A stretch of 64,000 nt of DNA from assembly GCF_030813435.1 (NCBI RefSeq), contig NZ_JAUSUG010000001.1:248001-312000 (forward strand), given 5' to 3'. Positions 23,362 through 31,626 of this stretch are shown piece by piece. Below the pieces are notes generated by a model. The model worked only from the letters and a program-made list of their open reading frames with translations, was not told the DNA's origin and did no database searches. The translations under genes were made by a program, and so were the position numbers. This DNA comes from Evansella vedderi (lineage in GTDB: Bacteria > Bacillota > Bacilli > Bacillales > Salisediminibacteriaceae). Position 1 is the first letter of the stretch, and the number at the start of each line of letters is the position of its first letter.

Positions 23362-25188
23362 ATGGATGCAGGGAAAATAAAAGAAGCGATTCAGTGGCGT
23401 AAATTAATTGATACATTACTGGATAAAAACCAATATGCCGATTTAGTCCTTCAAGGCGGGTATTTTATCAATGTGATTACAAGAGAAATTTATGAGGCAG
23501 ATGTAGCCGTAAAAGGGGAAAGGGTTTTACTTGTAGGGGATGCGCACGATTTAATCGGTCCGGCTACGGAAATAGTTGATGTGCGCGGTAAATTTGTCTC
23601 GCCAGGCTTCATCGATTCCCATATGCATTTCGAAAGCGCTATTCTTACGGCAACGGAGTTCTCTAAGCTTTCGATTCCGACAGGGACAACGACATTAGTC
23701 GCTGATCCCCATGAAATTGGCAATGTACTAGGTGTAGTAGGGATGAAGGCAATGGTTGAGGAAGCAAGGGCGTTACCTAATCACGTGTTTTATACGGTGC
23801 CTTGTTTAACACCAGATGCTCCTGGTTTAGAAACTGCTGGTTATGATGTTACCTCAAAGGATATGGCGGAGCTGTTAAATGATCCATATGTTCAAGGGAT
23901 TGGGGAAATACAAGGATTTAGTAATGTTCATCCTGTTTTTGAACATGCGTCTGAATTAATCGATGATCAGTTAGCTTCCGTCGCCTATGCGAAAAGTATT
24001 GGTAAGACAGTAGAAGGAAATGCTCCTGGATTATTTGGCAAGGAGCTAGCGGCCCACATCATCAGCGGGGGAACGCACGTTTCTTGTCACGAAACAACGA
24101 CAAAGGAAGAGATGATTGAAAAGCTGCGCTACGGAGTCAGTGTGTTTATGCGAGAGGGCTCTTCGCAGCGAAATATGGCGGAATGTATTCGTGCGATTAC
24201 AGAAGAAGGGTTAGATTCCCGGAGAGCAATTCTCGTTTCCGATGATGTCGTACCAGAAGACTTACTCAAATATGGTCATATGAATGATATTGTGAGAAGA
24301 ACGATAGCTCAAGGGGTAGATCCAGTTGAAGCGATTCAAATGGTAACCATTAACCCAGCCACTCACTTTGGGTTTCAAGATTTAGGTATATTGGCGCCAG
24401 GTAAACGAGCTGACATTGCCGTCATCTCTGACTTAGAGCAAATGACGATAGCACAAGTATATATTAACGGGAAAAAAGTAGCCGAAAACGGCGAATTAAC
24501 CGTCGATATTCCAAGCTATACTTATCCAGACACGGTGAAAAACTCGATTAAACGGGGTCCTGTTACATTAGCAGATCTGCATATTGAGCTGAATCACCGA
24601 CGGGTCTCCGATACGAAGGCGAACGTAAGGGCAATTGAAGTGATCCCAGATCAAAATCTTACGGAAACAAGAGAATTCAGATTAAATGTAAAAAATGGCG
24701 TCGTTCAGCCTTGCTTACAGCAGGACGTATTACCCCTTATGGTGGTGGAACGCCACGGCAGAAGCAACAAAATAGGTAAAACCTTCTTACATGGCTTCAA
24801 GCTTAAGTCCGGTGCCATCGCCGAAAGTGTCGCCCATGATACCCACAACATTATTGTAACAGGAACCAACTATGAGGATATGGTAACGGCAGTCAATCGA
24901 GTCATCGCCATGCAAGGTGGAATTGCCATGATTAACGATGGGAAAGTAGTCGGGGATTTGCCGCTTCGAATCGGTGGATTAATGACCGATGAGCTCACAG
25001 GCAAGGAAGCCAGTCAGAAAATTGCTGAATTACATTTGCTGGCAAAAGAAGAGTTAGGCTGCGGGATTCACGTACCATTTATGCACTTATCCTTTGTGTC
25101 GTTAGTTACAAGTCCAAAATGGAAGATTACAGACATGGGACTAATTGAAGTAGATAAATTTGAAGTAATCCCAACCGTTATTGATTAA
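23362..25188 (+). CDS. Adenine-deaminase-family amidohydrolase, candidate 4-aminoimidazole deaminase
   Basis: The 608-residue protein has the adenine deaminase architecture: SPGFIDSHMHFESAI for HxH, VADPHEIGNVLGV, and the C-terminal VAHDTHNIIVTGTNYED. It differs along its length from the ade product at 1681-3417 and begins with a helix-rich segment (IKEAIQWRKLIDTLL). A second adenine deaminase inside a shell operon, downstream of a decarboxylase, fits hydrolytic deamination of another amino-heterocycle. 4-Aminoimidazole to 4-imidazolone is the matching step. It is the only enzyme between the flanking inverted repeats and is the likeliest luminal cargo. Confidence 0.82.
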   Translation: MDAGKIKEAIQWRKLIDTLLDKNQYADLVLQGGYFINVITREIYEADVAVKGERVLLVGDAHDLIGPATEIVDVRGKFVSPGFIDSHMHFESAILTATEFSKLSIPTGTTTLVADPHEIGNVLGVVGMKAMVEEARALPNHVFYTVPCLTPDAPGLETAGYDVTSKDMAELLNDPYVQGIGEIQGFSNVHPVFEHASELIDDQLASVAYAKSIGKTVEGNAPGLFGKELAAHIISGGTHVSCHETTTKEEMIEKLRYGVSVFMREGSSQRNMAECIRAITEEGLDSRRAILVSDDVVPEDLLKYGHMNDIVRRTIAQGVDPVEAIQMVTINPATHFGFQDLGILAPGKRADIAVISDLEQMTIAQVYINGKKVAENGELTVDIPSYTYPDTVKNSIKRGPVTLADLHIELNHRRVSDTKANVRAIEVIPDQNLTETREFRLNVKNGVVQPCLQQDVLPLMVVERHGRSNKIGKTFLHGFKLKSGAIAESVAHDTHNIIVTGTNYEDMVTAVNRVIAMQGGIAMINDGKVVGDLPLRIGGLMTDELTGKEASQKIAELHLLAKEELGCGIHVPFMHLSFVSLVTSPKWKITDMGLIEVDKFEVIPTVID

Positions 25189-25220
25189 GGAAATAATTAC
25201 ACTTTGAAGCAAAATATATA

Positions 25221-25518
25221 GAGTCTGTTGGAAAAAGTCGGTTTTTGAGCTTTTATACGAAAACTTTGTTTTGGAGCATTGTTGATTTTTCAGACAGAGT
25301 TGATTGTAGCGTAAGGCAAGAGACTCCTGCGGGAAAAGCAACAAGCCTTTTCTTGCGACGAGCTAGCAGAGGGAGAGACAGAAGACACCGCAGGACGTGG
25401 GCTGCTCTTAGGCGAATTGGAGTGCCTGAAGCGCAAATCAACTTCCAAAATGAGCACTGCTAAAACTGACTTTCATTTATCGTGGTCTATAAAGAAATGG
25501 GAGTTTTGAACACGCTCC
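25221..25518. repeat. MITE-like repeat flanking the shell cassette, right copy (inverted)
   Basis: Its right end, read in reverse, matches the left copy at 20015: GTTCAAAACTCCCAT, then a run through GACCACGAT and GGAAGTTGATTT, GCTTCAGGCACTC. Its left end, TTTTTGAGCTTTTATACGAA, mirrors that copy's other end. The middle has been replaced by part of the CGCAGGACGTGGGC repeat. It fills most of the 358-base gap after the deaminase gene. Confidence 0.75.
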
Positions 25519-25546
25519 ATATTTTTGGAAGAGGAGGGGAGAAGGT

Positions 25547-26227
25547 ATGACTAGACTAGTTGATTTGTCACAAGAGATTTACCAAGGAATGCCTGTTTTT
25601 CCGTTGCATCAAAAAACGATGATTTTTCCGAATGTATCCCATGCTGAGGCAAAGGAGCAAATAGGCTTTGAATTTGCGACGAATAATTTACTCATTAATG
25701 AACATGGACCGACCCATACGGATGCCATTTATGAATATGACCCAAATGGACCAACGATTGATGAGATGCCATTAGAGTATTTTTATGGGCCAGCCATTTG
25801 TTTGAACCTATCGCACATCTCACCGGATGCCTATATTTCGCCCTACGATTTGGAACGGGCATTGAAGAAGTCAGGTCAGGTGATTCAAGAAGGAGATATT
25901 GTGCTGCTTTACACTGGTCATTATGAGAGGGCTTATGGTACCGATGAGTGGTTAACGAGGTACACGGGGTTAGACTATAACGGAGCAAAATGGCTCGCAG
26001 AAAAGGGTGTCGTGAATATTGGCATCGACGCCCCGGCTATCGATAACCCAAAGGATCCAAAATACTCCGGTCACCTCGTCTGCCGCGAGTACCAAATCTC
26101 TAATACAGAAAACCTATGTAACCTAGGGGAAGTGGCAGGGAAACGGTTCCTCTACTTCGGCTTACCTTTAAAAATTCGTAAAGGTACCGGCTCCCCTATA
26201 CGAGCGGTCGCCTTATTGATTGATTGA
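25547..26227 (+). CDS. Cyclase-family metal hydrolase, candidate imidazolonase
   Basis: The 226-residue protein belongs to the kynurenine formamidase/isatin hydrolase (cyclase) superfamily. It begins RLVDLSQEIYQGMPVFP, has the metal motif NEHGPTHTDA around residues 50-60, and later GDIVLLYTGHYERAYGT and NIGIDAPAID. The superfamily hydrolyses amide bonds, including five-membered lactams such as isatin. Opening 4-imidazolone to formiminoglycine needs the same chemistry. GAGGAGGGG precedes ATG 25547. Next come the DUF1989 and M20 genes, consistent with processing the opened product. Confidence 0.82.
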   Translation: MTRLVDLSQEIYQGMPVFPLHQKTMIFPNVSHAEAKEQIGFEFATNNLLINEHGPTHTDAIYEYDPNGPTIDEMPLEYFYGPAICLNLSHISPDAYISPYDLERALKKSGQVIQEGDIVLLYTGHYERAYGTDEWLTRYTGLDYNGAKWLAEKGVVNIGIDAPAIDNPKDPKYSGHLVCREYQISNTENLCNLGEVAGKRFLYFGLPLKIRKGTGSPIRAVALLID

Positions 26228-26257
26228 AATGGATAGAAAAGAGAGGAGTGAGTGTAA

Positions 26258-26872
26258 ATGTATGGAGCTAGAAGGGGAATAAAAGAAGAAATTATCATTC
26301 CTCCATATGAAGGAAGAAGTGCACTAATAAGAAAAAATGAAGAGCTGATTATTATTGATGTGGAAGGAAAACAAGTGGGCGATTTCATCTGCTTTAATTA
26401 TCATGACCCAGAAGAGCATGTTTCCCCTGTTCATATGCGCGCCTCCTTGAGCAGTATTCGTTTAAAGATAGGAGACCCTCTGTACAGTAACAGACGACGT
26501 CCTTTAATGACCTTTGAGCAAGATACGGTCGGGAAGCATGACTTCTTTTTTCCTGCCTGTGATTATTATCGCTATAAAGTGGATTTCGATATGGAGGATC
26601 ATCCAAATTGTCACGATAATTTGAAGGAAAGCTTAAAGGCTTTCGGTTTAGATCATTTACCGATCCCAGACCCGATTAATTTTTTTATGAACAATAAACT
26701 AGATTATTTAGGAGATTACGAGATCTGTGAACCACTCTCCAAGCCTGGTGACTATGTCCGTTTAAAAGCGGTGGAGGATGTTGTGATTGCCGTTTCCACC
26801 TGTTCTCAGGACATGGCCCCAGTAAATGGCTACAAGGTAACCCCACTGAAGCTTCAAATTCTTGAGGGATAA
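26258..26872 (+). CDS. DUF1989 protein, candidate formiminoglycine deiminase
   Basis: The 204-residue protein matches the DUF1989 (urea-carboxylase-associated) family: GDFICFNYHDPEEHVSP, TFEQDTVGKHDFFFPACD, NCHDNLKESLKAFGL and VSTCSQDMAPVNGY, with conserved Cys and His expected to bind metal. Two-subunit members were reported as carboxyguanidine deiminases, which remove an imino nitrogen as ammonia. Formiminoglycine carries the same kind of C=NH group, so deimination to N-formylglycine is a reasoned guess. Here only one gene is present. It lies 30 bases after the cyclase-family gene. Confidence 0.75.
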   Translation: MYGARRGIKEEIIIPPYEGRSALIRKNEELIIIDVEGKQVGDFICFNYHDPEEHVSPVHMRASLSSIRLKIGDPLYSNRRRPLMTFEQDTVGKHDFFFPACDYYRYKVDFDMEDHPNCHDNLKESLKAFGLDHLPIPDPINFFMNNKLDYLGDYEICEPLSKPGDYVRLKAVEDVVIAVSTCSQDMAPVNGYKVTPLKLQILEG

Positions 26873-26918
26873 TCGAGAGTATTGAATTGCTCCATAATCG
26901 GAAAGGGCGGTGAGATAA

Positions 26919-28067
26919 GTGCGAGAGGAAGTAGCTTTTCTCCAAAAAATCATTCAAGCTAACAGCTCAAATCCACCAGGAAATGAATTGGAAGTTGCTC
27001 GACTGATAGAGGAGCGTGGCAAGCTAAATGGTATCGAAATGCATGTTGCTACGTTTGCTGAGAATAGATGCAATGTGGAAGCAAGACTCAAGGGGAAGGG
27101 GGATAAAAAGCTGCTCCTATGCGGGCATATGGATACCGTGTCACCCGGTGAGCAAGCTTGGCAGTATCCTCCTTATTCTGGAACAATTGTAGATAATCGT
27201 TTATACGGCCGCGGTGCATCCGATATGAAAAGCGGCTTGGCTGCGATGTATTTAGCGTTTGAGTCCCTTTATAAATCGAAGGATTATTCTAATCTTGGTG
27301 ACATAGTTTTCCTTGCTACAGCTGGAGAAGAAGTGGATAGCTGTGGTGCGAAGCATTACTTAGAAGCAAATCGTATCGAATCGTTTGATAGTATTATTAT
27401 CGGTGAACCGACGAACGAGAAGGTCGTTATCGGCCATAAGGGGGCTTTGTGGCTGGAAATTGTCACCTACGGCAAAACCTCCCATGGAGCCATGCCAGAT
27501 CAAGGAATCAACGCCATTGATCATATGACCTTCGTTATCAGTATGATTAAGAAATTAGGCCTAGCTTGGAAGGTCAGAAAAGAGCCTTTAGGCGAAAGCA
27601 GTATGGCAATTACAAAAATCGGTGGTGGGATACAGACGAATGTGATTCCCGACCGTTGTTATATACAGGTCGACATACGCAGTGTACCGCCGCAATCACA
27701 TGATGAACTAAGAAAGGGCATCACGGCAGAATTGGAACTGATTGCGGAAAAATACCCGTCCTTCCGTTATGAAGTCCAATTATTACTTGATCGTGCGCCG
27801 TTGTTAACGGATCCGTCAAGTGAAATTATCCAGAAGGCGTTAAAATTAAATGGCGGAAATGTAACGGAAGGCAAGATAAATCCATGCTACGGCGTTTCCT
27901 ATTACACAGATGGTTCCGTATTAAATCCCCAGAGTGAAATAGACACATTAATTTACGGTCCAGGTGATGAAAAGCTTGCCCATCAGCCAGACGAGTGGGT
28001 CGATATTGATGCTTATTTACGATCGATTTCGTTTTATAAAAAATTAATAGTATCGTATTTTCAATAA
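26919..28067 (+). CDS. M20-family amidohydrolase, candidate N-formylglycine deformylase
   Basis: The 382-residue zinc enzyme has the ArgE/DapE/ACY1 pattern: LLLCGHMDTVSPG, GRGASDMKSGLAAM, TAGEEVDSCGAKH, and the dimerisation domain around residues 175-280. These enzymes cleave N-acyl amino acids and related amides. At the end of the proposed route it could split N-formylglycine into glycine and formate, the latter being the substrate of the formate dehydrogenase encoded next. The GTG start at 26919 follows GGGCGGTGAG. A generic dipeptidase or N-carbamoyl amino acid hydrolase remains possible. Confidence 0.85.
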   Translation: MREEVAFLQKIIQANSSNPPGNELEVARLIEERGKLNGIEMHVATFAENRCNVEARLKGKGDKKLLLCGHMDTVSPGEQAWQYPPYSGTIVDNRLYGRGASDMKSGLAAMYLAFESLYKSKDYSNLGDIVFLATAGEEVDSCGAKHYLEANRIESFDSIIIGEPTNEKVVIGHKGALWLEIVTYGKTSHGAMPDQGINAIDHMTFVISMIKKLGLAWKVRKEPLGESSMAITKIGGGIQTNVIPDRCYIQVDIRSVPPQSHDELRKGITAELELIAEKYPSFRYEVQLLLDRAPLLTDPSSEIIQKALKLNGGNVTEGKINPCYGVSYYTDGSVLNPQSEIDTLIYGPGDEKLAHQPDEWVDIDAYLRSISFYKKLIVSYFQ

Positions 28068-28209
28068 CGGTTCACCCCTGCAGTCTACACAGTAAAGGCA
28101 TTTTTTTGAAGAACAATCCCAGTTAAGGCGAAAAATAAAGCAGCTATCCGTTATATAGACGAAAGCTGTTTTTATTTATCGATGTAATTTAGATTAGGGG
28201 TATTTTAAT

Positions 28210-28335
28210 AGATTTGTTCAAAAAGCGTATTTGCAATGGCTCCGTTCGCTGCGCGCTTTCTAGGAGAAACCCACTCCTAGAAAGCTTTAAAGAACAGCAG
28301 CGACGAGCATTACTTCTTTGATTAGCTGCGAGTTG
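28210..28335. repeat. Decayed dispersed repeat with perfect inner hairpin
   Basis: GTTCAAAAAGCGTATTTGCA and ATGGCTCCGTTCGCT match, in inverse orientation, the fragments near 1627 and 3508. CTTTCTAGGAG (28256-28266) and CTCCTAGAAAG (28274-28284) are perfect inverted repeats around seven bases. The 380-base gap before fdh also holds a weak hairpin with a T run near 28138-28175, probably ending the M20 transcript. Confidence 0.55.
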
Positions 28336-28449
28336 CCTCGACGTATCCATATCTATTTTTTTTCGGTGTAATAACCAACATTTTGATATTAAGTAACTAA
28401 AAAATTGATATACTTCAATAGCTAGATTTGAGAAAGGAGCGAAAATCGA

Positions 28450-30510
28450 ATGGCGGATGTGCATAAGGAATTAAAAGAAGTGGAAACAATATGTAGCTTC
28501 TGTGGTACTGGCTGCGGGTTGATAGTGCAGGTGCAGGATGAGAAAATCGCCAAGGTAGTTGGTGCGAAAGAAAATCCTTCAAGTCACGGGGAAACATGTG
28601 TAAAAGGCTCACAAGGCTGGAGATATGTGTATAGTGACCGGCGGCTCAGACACCCATGGATTCGAAAAAATGGTAAGCTCGTCCCCTCAACCTGGGAAGA
28701 GGCATTGGACACTATTGCATTAAAGTTCAATAACCTCAAGGAAAACCACGGTCCAGATGCGTTAGGCTGCTTTAGTTCATCCCGCTCTTCCAATGAGCTA
28801 AATTACTTAGCAGCCAAATTTATGCGAACCATCATCGGAACGAATAATATCGATAGTTGCAACCGTACGTGACACGCACCTAGCGTCACCAGTTTGGTGG
28901 CTGTATTTGGTACGGGAGCAACAACTAGCTCTTATGATGAAATGGAAAATACAGATGTCCTCATAGCATGGGGAAGCAATACGCAGGAATGCCATCCTAT
29001 CATTTATAATCATATAAGAAGAGGCATGAAAAACAATGGAACGAAGATGGTTGTGATTGATCCTCGCAGAATCGACCAAACGAAACAGGCAGAAAAATGG
29101 TTGCCGGTACGGGTTGGAACAGATATCGCACTGGCGAACTCGATGGCTTATGTCATTATTGAGGAAGGGTTATACAATAAGGATTTTGTTAATCGGGCTA
29201 CCAATTACTTTAACGAGTATAAAGCGTGTGTTCAACAGTATCCTCCAGAGTTAGCGGAGAAAATCACGGGGGTTCCTTCAGAGGATATTCGTGAAGTGGC
29301 AAGGATGTATGCGAAAGCGGATAAAGCGATCATCAACTGGACCCTTGGCATCACGGAGCATCATAATGGAACGGAAAATGTGTTTGCGTTGATCAACTTG
29401 GCATTGTTGACAGGTCATATTGGAAAATATGGATCTGGACTTAACCCCTTGCGCGGGCAAAACAACGTTCAGGGCGGAGGAGATATGGGAGCGCTTCCTA
29501 ACCGCTTAACTGGCGGCTGGAATTATGATGATCCAAAGGCAAGAAAGCTGTTTGAACAAGTGTGGGGAGTACCTGTTCCAGAAAAAGCAGGGAAACACCA
29601 AACAGCCATGCTCCATGCAATGGAACAGAAAGAAATCAGGGGCCTCTATGTTATAGGGGAAAACCCTGTTCAATCGGATGCAGACGGCCATCATATTCAA
29701 CAACTGTTTAAAGATTTGGATTTTCTTGTTGTTCAGGACATATTAATGACGAAAACGGCACAGATGGCCGATGTAGTTTTACCAGCGGCTGGTTGGGGAG
29801 AAAGCGATGGAACCGTAACGAATTCCGAACGACGCATTCAACGCCTCCGTCCTGCAATTGATCCCCCAGGAGAGGCGCGGCAAGACCATTTTATCGTTCA
29901 AGACATTGCTAATCGCATGGGAGCGAATTGGAATTATGCTTCAGCAGAAGAAATTTGGGAAGAGGTTCGAAGAGTTGCCCCTAATTTCGCTGGAATCACC
30001 TATTCTCGTTTGGATAATGAAGGTGGAATTCAATGGCCGTGTCCGAATGAATCCCATCCGGGAACCCAATTGCTCCATGAAAGATTGTGGGAGGAGTTTG
30101 TGGCGAAAAAGGTTCCTTTTCACCCGACACACCATCAACCACCAGCGGAAGAACCGGATGACGATTACCCATTCCAGTTAACAACTGGCAGACGTCTTTC
30201 CTTTTATAATACTGGGGTGCAAACGCAAGATTACAAAAAAATAAAGGATGCTGAAGAATTCCTTGAAATTTGTGAAGCGGATGCTATGAAGCTTAACTTA
30301 GCAGATGGTGATTATGCAAAGGTTAGTTCGAGAAGAGGAAGTGTCACGACTAAGGTCAAAATTAGCAAAAAATTATATGAAGGGCTGCTATTTATGACCT
30401 TCCATTTTCCTGACCAGGTAAACACAAATTTGCTTACTATCAATGCTACGGATCCCCTAGCCGGTACGGCGGAATTTAAAGCATGTGCCGTTAAAGTGGA
30501 GAAAGTATAA
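28450..30510 (+). CDS. fdhF: Formate dehydrogenase catalytic subunit, selenoprotein (in-frame UGA as Sec)
   Basis: The 686-residue molybdopterin oxidoreductase is read through an in-frame TGA at codon 141 (28870-28872). The context DSCNRT-U-HAPSVTSL aligns exactly with the selenocysteine site of FdhF-type enzymes. The N-terminal CSFCGTGC...C motif binds [4Fe-4S]; bis-MGD regions follow (GLNPLRGQNNVQGGGDMGAL, GENP) and the C-terminal TTGR...DPLAGTAEFK. Just after the TGA, CACCA-GTT-TGGTG with outer AGC/GCT forms a SECIS-like stem. It oxidises formate to CO2. No electron-transfer partner is encoded nearby. Annotation pipelines would split it at 28872. Confidence 0.93.
28870..28913 (+). promoter_or_regulatory. 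UGA selenocysteine codon with SECIS-like stem-loop
   Basis: TGA at 28870-28872 is followed by AGC, a two-base bulge, CACCA, loop GTT, TGGTG and GCT. Bacterial SECIS elements lie immediately 3' of the UGA within the coding region and have a short apical loop containing G and U, as here. The stem differs in detail from that of E. coli fdhF. Confidence 0.75.
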
Positions 30511-30551
30511 AGTAGTAGATTAAATAGATTTAGATTAAGGATCCAGCGACT

Positions 30552-30596
30552 GGAAGCCCTAACAAAACTTTGTCAGGGCTTCCGTCTTATTTTTTG
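30552..30596 (+). terminator. Intrinsic terminator after fdhF
   Basis: GGAAGCCCT and AGGGCTTCC, extended by AACAAA/TTTGTC, form a stem followed by a T-rich tail. It closes the purine island on its right side. Confidence 0.85.
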
Positions 30597-30807
30597 TAAA
30601 AATAGTTTAGGCTAATTATATACGAATAGACTTTATAATCTAATGATACTATTTAATTAACTTAATAGATAACGTCAAAGAGCATGAAGCTAGTACTGGA
30701 GTAAAGGGAAAAGCGCACATAGAAAGGTTCAAAGAGCGCGAGCAGACGCCAAAATGTAAATGTCAAGCAAACGATGTACACTTTTGACTATATAAGAATG
30801 TACAAAT

Positions 30808-30982
30808 TTACTCATCATCCTTCTCTAAGTAATCCTTAATTCGGTAGGATGGTCCAACAATATTAACCACTGTTGCGTGGTGAAGAACACGGTCTAAAAT
30901 GGCGTTTGCTAACTTCGTATTTTGGAAGACCGTATCCCACTCTTTAAAGCTTATATTAGTGGTTAAAATAAAGAAACTTGCA
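30808..30982 (-). pseudogene. istB: IS21-family IstB C-terminal remnant
   Basis: Reading the minus strand from about 30982 to the TAA at 30808-30810 gives FFILTTNISFKEWDTVFQN, then AILDRVLHHATVVNI and SYRIKDYLE, the C-terminus of the IstB transposition helper ATPase. The upstream ATPase core and IstA are missing, so it is a dead fragment. It marks a past insertion at the edge of the purine island. Confidence 0.82.
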
Positions 30983-31022
30983 AAAAGTAAAAATTACGAT
31001 GTGGAAAGTTACCAAATCACCG

Positions 31023-31460
31023 TTAATCCCCTTGTTCATCTGCTTGTAATCCCCAATCTAATTTTAGTATATCCTTCAGCAAGTTAACTTGTTTATTGCC
31101 GATTTTTTTCACCAGGGCAGCCTTAAGTGCCTCGTTTTTCTTATAGCATTCTTCCCCTAAAGCTGTTAATTTGACGCACTTTTCTTTGTTGTTGTTTTTT
31201 ACATTCCTTACCTCAACTAATCCTTTTGCCTCCAGTTTTTTCATAAACTTATGGGTTGCTTGACGTGAGATGTCTACACTTTTTGAAACATATGCCATTG
31301 TTGGCTGCTTTTGATATATTCTCGCCATGATAAACCATTCCGAATTGGAAATGTGAATATCACTGCTGTCGTTCCACATTTTTTCCGTTACTTTACGAAG
31401 AAATAGATGACGTTCACTTAACAGGTCAATCAAATCTAAGTTTTCTAAGCCACGATCCAA
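31023..31460 (-). CDS. MarR-family transcriptional regulator
   Basis: The protein of about 145 residues has a winged helix: SNSEWFIMARIYQKQPTMAY, then VSKSVDISRQATHKFMKKLE as recognition region, and a wing with VKNNNKEKCVKLTALG. TTG at 31458-31460 is taken as start because GGAGTG lies eight bases upstream. It is transcribed away from a second MarR gene, and the palindrome at 31512-31530 lies before it. It probably represses itself and perhaps the neighbour. Its ligand is unknown. Confidence 0.85.
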   Translation of the reverse strand: MDRGLENLDLIDLLSERHLFLRKVTEKMWNDSSDIHISNSEWFIMARIYQKQPTMAYVSKSVDISRQATHKFMKKLEAKGLVEVRNVKNNNKEKCVKLTALGEECYKKNEALKAALVKKIGNKQVNLLKDILKLDWGLQADEQGD

Positions 31461-31511
31461 AATTGTCACTCCAATCGATGTAATCACCATTAATATAAAA
31501 AACAACAGTGG

Positions 31512-31530
31512 ATGTCAATTTAGTTGACAT
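31512..31530. promoter_or_regulatory. Perfect palindrome, candidate MarR operator
   Basis: ATGTCAA and TTGACAT are perfect inverted repeats around five bases, 52 bases before the start of the minus-strand MarR gene. Length and symmetry fit MarR-family sites. Confidence 0.7.
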
Positions 31531-31557
31531 TACACCCCGTACTTCCCCTGAGGTTTA

Positions 31558-31606
31558 TTTACTTTCTACCTTATATACTTTATAATTATTTACCTAGATA
31601 AATAAT
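31558..31606 (+). promoter_or_regulatory. Promoter with overlapping MarR-type operator
   Basis: TTTACT (31558-31563) and TATAAT (31581-31586) are 17 bases apart. ATTATTTA-CCTAGA-TAAATAAT (31585-31606) is a perfect inverted repeat beginning inside the -10 box, so a bound regulator would block the marR-MFS operon. Confidence 0.72.
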
Positions 31607-31626
31607 ATTATGGAGTGAACGCCATT

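Noticed and set aside
25245-25463. Open frames inside the right MITE-like repeat
   Set aside because: They are translations of repeat DNA, arginine-rich and unconserved between copies.
28450-28872. Truncated 140-residue formate dehydrogenase followed by a separate gene from 28894
   Set aside because: The stop is a TGA in the exact selenocysteine context and the downstream frame is the same and continuous, so one selenoprotein gene is the better reading.
30899-31087. Plus-strand open frame across the IstB remnant
   Set aside because: It is antisense to the IstB fragment, which explains the coding signal on the other strand.
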